From contig JAJYDY010000003.1 in NCBI GenBank assembly GCA_021790455.1, forward strand, positions 1 through 42,097: DNA of 42,097 nt, read 5' to 3'. This DNA is from Microcaldota archaeon. GTDB lineage: Archaea; Micrarchaeota; Micrarchaeia; Micrarchaeales; Micrarchaeaceae. Numbering within the stretch: position 1 is the first letter of the stretch; each line of letters starts with the position of its first letter. The translations under genes were made by a program, and so were the position numbers. The notes below the pieces were generated by a model, which ran no database searches, was not told the origin of the DNA, and saw nothing but the letters and a program-made list of their open reading frames with translations. Positions 35,749 to 42,097 of this stretch are shown one piece after another.

Positions 35749-37245
35749 TCAGCGCCTCTTCCTATTCCTATTTTTAGCCCTGCTCCTCATCTCAGGTATG
35801 GTGAACCTGTTCCAGAAGAGCTTGTAGAGCTTGAGCCTGTCCGGTATTGCCCTCAATCCCGGTATGTAGGGAAGGGCGAAGAGCAGGAAGAACGCAAGGA
35901 GCGCCACGCTGCCGCTCCCAAGGTCGCCCCACCACGGCATAGCGCTTGTCTCTATCTGAAGGAAATTGTAGGGTAAAAGCCAGTACTGGAGATACCAGGG
36001 AGGTGGCCCCACCTCAAGCATGCCCCATTGCGAGACGTTGAGCCCGTATTTCTCAGCTGTGCCCCAGAGCGCGCCGGTGTCAAATAAGAAGCGTATCACG
36101 TATGTTGTATCCATGCCGCTGGCAACCTCACTCTGGAGCATGGGCTGGTAGACTCCGGTCTGCGCCATGTATGTAAGGCTTGATGCGAGCTTTATCATTG
36201 GGTTGCTGGAGTTCATGCCGTTCGATATGGTGCCATTGCCTGAAAAATACGAGGCAGCCTGGGCCATTGTCCTGTTCTGCTGTGGCAGGGTTTCCGAGAG
36301 GAAAGCCTGCTCTGCATCGCTTGAATGCGACAGGTCCAGATATGCATCGTATGGAATTGAGATATAAACCGTCCTTGTGCTGAAGTTGTACGGGTTGATG
36401 GTATCGAGGTACGTAGCCGTAGGTGAGGAGCGGTTGAACTCGCTCAGGAATGTCAGCGCGGTCGCGTCAGGATGTGCCTGTGCCACCTGGCCTATGGTCA
36501 ACGGAGGCACGAAGGGCGCCCTGAAGACTATCGCAAAGAGCAGCACCACCGCAAGCACGTATGCCATGCGCTTGTACATCATCGTGTGGTTTATGGGGAT
36601 TGTGCGGGAGGGCACATCACTTCTGTATGGCGCGTTCAGCCCCTGCTTCCTGACTATACTGTAATGCAGGAACATCAGCGCAGCCAGCAGCATCGGGAGT
36701 ATCGCAACATGCCAGCCGAAGACTGCACCTTCGTTCATCGGGTTTATCCAGTAGCCTAGGCCCATGCCGTTCCATAGGTCTGCGCCTGCCTGCTCGTTCA
36801 CCTGTCCGTAGAGGCTGCCACCAAATCCGACACCGAAGGCAAACTCAAGCAGCACAAGCATCAGCATTACGCTGCCTATCATCCACATCAATCTTTTCTT
36901 TCTAAATGCAGACGTACAGAAGTTAACGAAGAGGTGCAGGAACATCAGGGTCACAAAGGCCTCTGCAGCCCAGAGATGGACGCTGCGAAAGAAGGTTCCC
37001 GTTGAAGTGAGGTCCCACCAATATGGACCGAAGATAAGCATTATTATGCCGGTCACGACCAGAACAGCGAAGAGCAGGAGCAGATAGACGCCTATTGTGA
37101 AGAAGAAGTTGTTAGCATAAGGGGGGCCTTTCATTATCAGCTGCTCGCGGAACACCTTCTTGAGGATGGAGCGTGAACTCTCCTGGCTCTCCTCATGCTC
37201 TTTTTTGCCTCCGGTGCCATTACTATCCTGTCTAACGTCCTGCAC
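35749..37245 (-). CDS. Cytochrome b (bc1/b6f-type quinol oxidoreductase subunit)
   Basis: FFRSVHLWAAEAFVTLMFLHLF (H-x13-H), FGWHVAILPMLLAALMFLHYS (H-x14-H), PPWYLQYWLLPYNFLQI (PEWY-like). Confidence 0.85.
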   Translation of the reverse strand: MQDVRQDSNGTGGKKEHEESQESSRSILKKVFREQLIMKGPPYANNFFFTIGVYLLLLFAVLVVTGIIMLIFGPYWWDLTSTGTFFRSVHLWAAEAFVTLMFLHLFVNFCTSAFRKKRLMWMIGSVMLMLVLLEFAFGVGFGGSLYGQVNEQAGADLWNGMGLGYWINPMNEGAVFGWHVAILPMLLAALMFLHYSIVRKQGLNAPYRSDVPSRTIPINHTMMYKRMAYVLAVVLLFAIVFRAPFVPPLTIGQVAQAHPDATALTFLSEFNRSSPTATYLDTINPYNFSTRTVYISIPYDAYLDLSHSSDAEQAFLSETLPQQNRTMAQAASYFSGNGTISNGMNSSNPMIKLASSLTYMAQTGVYQPMLQSEVASGMDTTYVIRFLFDTGALWGTAEKYGLNVSQWGMLEVGPPPWYLQYWLLPYNFLQIETSAMPWWGDLGSGSVALLAFFLLFALPYIPGLRAIPDRLKLYKLFWNRFTIPEMRSRAKNRNRKRR

Positions 37246-37333
37246 GAAAGATAATTTTTGGCAAACTATTTAATGTTTGCTGACTGGGAAGCGAAAGCGC
37301 CATTTTAAGAAGGAAGTTGATGCACAGATGAGA

Positions 37334-37409
37334 TGGTGCGACCGCCGGGATTTGAACCCGGGCTACTGCCTTGGCAAGGCAATGTCCTACCAGGCTAGAC
37401 TACGATCGC
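37334..37409 (-). tRNA. tRNA-Gly (GCC), CCA encoded
   Basis: Minus strand GCGATCG...TTGCC-TTGCCAA-GGCAG...GGTTCAAATCC...CGGTCGC-A-CCA. Confidence 0.92.
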
Positions 37410-37635
37410 ATATAAGACAGAATACTATTTGACAGAACTGTATTTAAAACTTGGTCACCGACCCTGCGCTCTTTGAAAATAGCCCTAGCTCCCTTCTGCG
37501 TTTGAATTCGTGGTGGGTGAGGCTCTCTATGATCACCCTATCTCTTTTTCGATAGCGTCCGTCCGATCACAGATTCAACTTTGAATAATGCACAAGCACT
37601 ATTTAAAAGTGAACAACTATTAAACACAGAGGAAT

Positions 37636-38475
37636 ATGAAACTGTTCGATAGCCTGGATAAAAGCCTGAAAGCGCTGAGGGAGAAAAATAGAGAAAAGAG
37701 TCTTCAGGAGCTGCTCAACGCAACAGGCCAGATAGAGGAGCACATGACCGCAGCGATGGGTAGCATGTTCAAGAAGGCTGGCGAAAAGGAGCTGCTTGAC
37801 CAGTACTACAAGACTCTTGAGATAAAGAGGACAAGCGATCAGAAGATAATCAGGAGCGCGTACGTAAGGCTGATAAAGCAGCACCATCCGGATGTCAGCA
37901 AGGAAGAGGAATCGGAGGAGATTGCCAAAAGGATAAACGAGGCTTATAGGGCGCTGAGCGAGAAGAGATTGAACAGAAACGTAGAGGAGATGCTCGTAGG
38001 AGGGGAGATAAGCAAGGAAGTCAGGCTAGAGATGGCGAACGGCCTGCTAGAGGCTTACACGAAGAAGAGGAATGAGGACTTCGAGGCGATGCAGGGGAAA
38101 ATCACCCACGAGACAGACATAAACATGGTGGCTGTATTCGTAGGAGAGTTCACTGACTGGAAAAGGAGGTACGATGATGTTGTGAGAGATTTCTTCAATG
38201 ACCTTTACAAGGTCAAGACCAAGCTAAAGCGCCTTGAGAAGAGGAACTCATCGCTATACAAAGGAGAGATGGACCAGGCGAAGAAAACACTCCTTGAGCG
38301 GAATGCTGCAAAACTGGAGAATGCGATAAGGCTGTTTGAGCAGTTCGAGTCAGGGACCGAGTCCGTAGTTGGTTGGGTGAAGGAAACGATCGAGATGGAG
38401 GAAAAGCAGGTAACGAAGGAGATGGAGGACTTTGTCGCTTATATCCGAGGCCTAGAAGCAGGCATGGTGGACTAA
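37636..38475 (+). CDS. J-domain (DnaJ-like) protein
   Basis: DQYYKTLEIKRTSDQKIIRSAYVRLIKQHHPDVSKEEESEEIAKRINEAYRALSEK with HPD; long coiled-coil-like C-terminal part. Confidence 0.8.
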   Translation: MKLFDSLDKSLKALREKNREKSLQELLNATGQIEEHMTAAMGSMFKKAGEKELLDQYYKTLEIKRTSDQKIIRSAYVRLIKQHHPDVSKEEESEEIAKRINEAYRALSEKRLNRNVEEMLVGGEISKEVRLEMANGLLEAYTKKRNEDFEAMQGKITHETDINMVAVFVGEFTDWKRRYDDVVRDFFNDLYKVKTKLKRLEKRNSSLYKGEMDQAKKTLLERNAAKLENAIRLFEQFESGTESVVGWVKETIEMEEKQVTKEMEDFVAYIRGLEAGMVD

Positions 38476-38524
38476 AAGAGGAATAGACAGAAGGCCTGGC
38501 GGAAGAGCAATGATGATTTCAATT

Positions 38525-38620
38525 TCATCCGCAAATGCACTGCGGGTTGCATGAGCATTTTGTCTTGCCCCAAGTCTGCAGCGGCAACTTCGGGCGGCGG
38601 CATATGCAGTATTTTCCCAT
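38525..38620 (-). CDS. Candidate Cys-rich microprotein (31 aa)
   Basis: Hand translation: MGKYCICRRPKLPLQTWGKTKCSCNPQCICG*. Alternative frame ORF 38452..38670 (72 aa) overlaps it. Confidence 0.25.
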   Translation of the reverse strand: MGKYCICRRPKLPLQTWGKTKCSCNPQCICG

Positions 38621-38687
38621 TCTCTGTTCTTCGGTTTTTTCTTAAGCTTCCTCTTCCTGTCTGGCATCATGCGACAGTAAAGCGCAA

Positions 38688-39233
38688 TCAGGCGCTTCCA
38701 AGCTTCCTCTTTGCCTCGAAATATGAGTCAATCAGGCTGATGACAAACTCAAGTTGCTGGAGCGAGTCGGTAAGCAGCTCGTCTGCCTCTCTCTTAACTT
38801 CGTCGAGGGTAGGGCTGGGCTTCAGCAACAGCGCCACGTTTGGAAGACCCTTTTCTGCATCTTCGACCTCCTGCTCCGCCTTCGGATTCTTGAACCTCTC
38901 TTTCATGTCCTTTTCCAATCTGCCTGACACCTCCGAAAGCTTACGCCTTATTAGTTGAAGTGCTGCATCCTCTCCTGTGGAACTCCTATTGTTGAAGGTG
39001 TTTTTCACGTATTCCCTTAGTTCACCCAGAGCGGCGCCTTCCCATCCCTGCATTCCAATTACGTTCTCTTCAATCCCTGTTTCAGCAGCCACCCTGCGTC
39101 TCTCGACCTCTTTGCACTCATCGCCGGATCCCCTTTTGAATTGCAGCGATGGATCACTCGGTCCCTGGGGCGCATTCCCTGTAGCAGGTGCATTCTGCGG
39201 GGCAGGTGGCGTGTGTCCCTTGAAGAAGCTCAT
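38688..39233 (-). CDS. Hypothetical protein (181 aa, helical)
   Basis: MSFFKGHTPPAPQNAPATGNAPQGPSD...LRRKLSEVSGRLEKDMKERF-type composition. Confidence 0.65.
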   Translation of the reverse strand: MSFFKGHTPPAPQNAPATGNAPQGPSDPSLQFKRGSGDECKEVERRRVAAETGIEENVIGMQGWEGAALGELREYVKNTFNNRSSTGEDAALQLIRRKLSEVSGRLEKDMKERFKNPKAEQEVEDAEKGLPNVALLLKPSPTLDEVKREADELLTDSLQQLEFVISLIDSYFEAKRKLGSA

Positions 39234-39284
39234 CGTATCACTTCATGTTATGATTAATATGAGACACTACAAAATATTTAGATA

Positions 39285-39356
39285 TGCCGCAACCCGGATT
39301 TGAACCGGGAACCTCCCCGTCTTCAGCGGGACGCTCTCCCGTTGAGCTATTGCGGC
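39285..39356 (-). tRNA. tRNA-Phe (GAA)
   Basis: Minus strand GCCGCAA...TCCCG-CTGAAGA-CGGGG...GGTTCAAATCC...TTGCGGC-A; anticodon GAA. Confidence 0.92.
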
Positions 39357-39405
39357 CTGTCAAAGAGTTAGAAAAAAGAAACTATTTATATTGTGTGCTT
39401 CGCCC

Positions 39406-40170
39406 TTAGAACTCGTCAATCGGGATCGGGGGCCTCGGCCTCTTCCTCCTTATCGAATCTTCTATGTTAACACCAGGATAATATCCCTGCGCATAGCTGT
39501 TTCTCATGTAGGATACTCTGCCAAGAACGTCCCTTAGCGGAGAATCCTTGTCAAGGCCATCTATGAACTTCACAAGGCCGTCAAAAAGCTTGATGGTCTG
39601 CTCCCTTGAGAATATAGGCAGCGACAGCACAACCTCATTCCAATCCAAAACAGCAAGAGACATGCTGTTTATCGCAGGATCCGCCACAACATAAGCGCTG
39701 TGGTTCCTCTCGAACAGGTATGAGACATAGCCGAAGTCTGTGCCATTGAACGTGGAAGGCCTGCAGTTCACCCATCCTATGCTTATACCATGGAAGTTTG
39801 CGTCTCTTACGTAGATCCACTCCCTCTCATTTTGATCGTAAGTCGAGCACCGGGAGCACTGAATGTCGAGCCTCAGCCTGCCCCTTCCGCGCCTTATCAG
39901 ATCCTCCAGGTCCTTGAAGGCCGCCCGCGCCCTCAGGTTCTTTTCCAGCGAAGGTTCGATAGCCATTCCCACGGAAACCAGAGGCTGCCCAGCACCAAAC
40001 CAGCCGAGAGCCCCTCTCTGCACGCCATCAACAGGACCGCCGTTCCTGCGTAGCAGTTCTACTTCTCGCTGGCTTATCACGCACGAGCGCAGCATCTCCT
40101 CTCTTGCGGCAGTCGACCTAAGCAGTCTTGTAGAAATAGTCTGCTTTGATTCTTCTGAAACGCTCCTCAA
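39406..40170 (-). CDS. Hypothetical protein (254 aa)
   Basis: Long ORF with coding-like composition (LRLDIQCSRCSTYDQNEREWIYV...). Confidence 0.65.
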   Translation of the reverse strand: MRSVSEESKQTISTRLLRSTAAREEMLRSCVISQREVELLRRNGGPVDGVQRGALGWFGAGQPLVSVGMAIEPSLEKNLRARAAFKDLEDLIRRGRGRLRLDIQCSRCSTYDQNEREWIYVRDANFHGISIGWVNCRPSTFNGTDFGYVSYLFERNHSAYVVADPAINSMSLAVLDWNEVVLSLPIFSREQTIKLFDGLVKFIDGLDKDSPLRDVLGRVSYMRNSYAQGYYPGVNIEDSIRRKRPRPPIPIDEF

Positions 40171-40278
40171 AAATGCACCTTTTCATTGAAGCATCTATAA
40201 ATCAGATATTTATTACTATTCCCGATTCGGCCTTCTCCTTTGCAAAAGCTATTTATTACCAGAAAAGGAATCAGGATT

Positions 40279-41844
40279 ATGCGGGAATGGAGCGAGCTCG
40301 GCGATTGCGCCAGGCTTGTCAACACGAACTCGGTGGAGCCGAGGGACTACCAGATAAACATAACGAGAAGCGTGTTCACGGGGAGGAACACGCTTGTCAT
40401 ACTCCCCACAGGATTGGGGAAGACGCTGATAGCCGTGTTTGCTATAGCGAATGCGCTCACCAACGGGAAGAGGGCGTTGATACTCGCACCAACAAAACCG
40501 CTGAGCGAGCAGCACCACAAGTCGCTCGAGTCCCTTCTCAACATAGACAAGGAGGGCATCCTCCTTCTCACAGGAAGCATCGGCGCAAAGCAAAGGAAAG
40601 AACTTGTGAAGAGCGCGAAAGTGATCGCTGCCACTCCGCAGACAATATCAAACGACCTCAAGGCGGGAAGGCTCTCGCTGGAGGATTTCGGTGTAGTGAT
40701 ATTCGATGAATGCCACAAGGCTGCTGGGAAATACGCGTACACCTACATAGCGGAGGAGTGCGGCCTGAACGGGGTGCAGCTGATCGGGCTGACAGCGTCC
40801 CCAGGAAGCAAGAAGGAGAAGGTCGATGCACTGATAAAGGCGCTGAACATACAGAACATAGAGATAAGGATGTCGAGCGACCCTGATGTCGAAAGATATG
40901 TATTCGGTAAGGAGATAACCACCATACACGTTGACAAGAACATGCACATCGATACAGTGTTGGGGCAGCTGAGGCCTGTGATAACGGAACACCTCGAAAA
41001 TCTTTACAAGTACGGGCTCAGTCCGTTCAAGAACTTCGAGAGGATGCCGAAGGGGCGCCTGCTCGAGATAGGCGATAACATCAAGAAGCTGCAGGCGAAG
41101 AACTACAAGTTCATGGCGCTATTCAATTACGTCTATGTGCTAGACCTTATGCATGCTTACGACCTGGCTGCGACAGAGGGGCTCTATCCGTTTGTCTCTT
41201 ACATAGAGAACCTGCGGAACAGGGAGCAGAAGAGCAGGGTAGTCCTCAACATCCTCAACAACAAGAACGTAATCGCAGCGGAGTGGTCAGCGAGGCAGGC
41301 ACTAGAGGCCGGCGGCGAGCACCCAAAGATGTTCAAGGTTGTGGAGATGATAGGGAGCAGGTACAGAGGGAAGAGCGTGATAATATTCGCGCAATACCGC
41401 TCTACGATAAAGAAGTTGGTCGACGTCCTCAACAAGAACGGGATAAGCGCTGGCGCGTTTGTCGGCAAGAAGGAGGGAGTGACGAACGTCCACCAGGCGC
41501 AGGTGATACAAGACTTCAGGGAGAACAAGTTCAAGGTCCTTGTGGCGACATCTATCGGGGAAGAGGGCCTCGACATACCAAGCGTTGATGTGGTAATATT
41601 CTACGAGCCGGTTGCAAGCGAGATAAGGAACATTCAGAGGAAGGGAAGGGCTGGCAGAATCAGGTACGGAGAGGTCATGATACTTGTAACGAAGGGAACG
41701 AAGGACGAGACATACCACATGATAGCGAAGATGAAGGAGAAGAAGATGCACGACCTTGTTTTGAGGATAAAGAAGCAGCTCGAATACAGCAGCCTTGGTT
41801 CTGGAAGGAACGTGCTTGAGGATGGACAGAGAAGGCTCGCCTGA
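40279..41844 (+). CDS. Hef/MPH1-like SF2 helicase (helicase part only)
   Basis: PRDYQINITRSVFTGRNTLVILPTGLGKTLIAVF, VVIFDECHKAAGKYAY, LIGLTASPG, SIGEEGLDIPSVDVVIFYEPVASEIRNIQRKGRAGR. Confidence 0.92.
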   Translation: MREWSELGDCARLVNTNSVEPRDYQINITRSVFTGRNTLVILPTGLGKTLIAVFAIANALTNGKRALILAPTKPLSEQHHKSLESLLNIDKEGILLLTGSIGAKQRKELVKSAKVIAATPQTISNDLKAGRLSLEDFGVVIFDECHKAAGKYAYTYIAEECGLNGVQLIGLTASPGSKKEKVDALIKALNIQNIEIRMSSDPDVERYVFGKEITTIHVDKNMHIDTVLGQLRPVITEHLENLYKYGLSPFKNFERMPKGRLLEIGDNIKKLQAKNYKFMALFNYVYVLDLMHAYDLAATEGLYPFVSYIENLRNREQKSRVVLNILNNKNVIAAEWSARQALEAGGEHPKMFKVVEMIGSRYRGKSVIIFAQYRSTIKKLVDVLNKNGISAGAFVGKKEGVTNVHQAQVIQDFRENKFKVLVATSIGEEGLDIPSVDVVIFYEPVASEIRNIQRKGRAGRIRYGEVMILVTKGTKDETYHMIAKMKEKKMHDLVLRIKKQLEYSSLGSGRNVLEDGQRRLA

Positions 41845-42097
41845 TGCACACTTTTACTTTTTACAACTGCATACGGGTGGCATGCAGCAACGATTGCAGA
41901 GTTTATTTAAATACTTTGGTTCTGTACTAAAGATATGTTAAATGACAATGTTAGAGCAAAGCGCAGAAAAAATAGGGAGGGGTTTGTTTATCCTATAGCT
42001 TTCCTTGAAAGTAATACGACACTTCAGCTCAAATATGTTTCTATCGGAATGAAGTTGCAAACACTCTTTATCTCTTCCGGGGTTAGTCTCTTCACGA

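Noticed and set aside
1-42097. CRISPR arrays or cas genes
   Set aside because: No regularly spaced repeats and no Cas-like proteins seen in any frame.
1-42097. Insertion sequences/transposase genes
   Set aside because: No full transposase ORF or terminal inverted repeats recognised; only the intein and the edge recombinase are mobile-type features.

Overview
Archaeal chromosomal window, with a gene style typical of a small-genome (DPANN/Micrarchaeota-like) lineage; that placement is inference. Most of it is dense housekeeping content: RFC small subunit, ATP-dependent DNA ligase, IF-2/aIF5B, archaeal SAM synthetase, NDP kinase, a Hef-like helicase, cytochrome b, a lipoate-ligase-family protein, and four tRNAs (Pro-UGG, Thr-CGU, Gly-GCC, Phe-GAA). 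The most notable features are: (1) a thioredoxin reductase interrupted by a complete 395-aa intein with a LAGLIDADG-like domain, inserted directly before the second active-site Cys of CATC, so the unspliced precursor has a new CxxC made of extein Cys(-3) and intein Cys1 (candidate redox-gated splicing); (2) a compact minus-strand archaeal type IV pilus/Tad-like operon (ATPase, two TadB/C-like membrane proteins, about seven pilin-like genes) with a perfect palindrome in its divergent promoter; (3) a CysD/CysN pair without an APS kinase, beside an RHH regulator, a glycosyltransferase and a sulfatase-like enzyme with a Thr in place of the Cys/Ser nucleophile; (4) a CYTH-domain gene whose N-terminal EIEL motif lies upstream of any in-frame start, consistent with a one-base frame discrepancy at a T tract; (5) a four-module beta-helix-like surface protein; (6) several unexplained intergenic hairpins. 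All calls were made by eye, with no database or folding runs.
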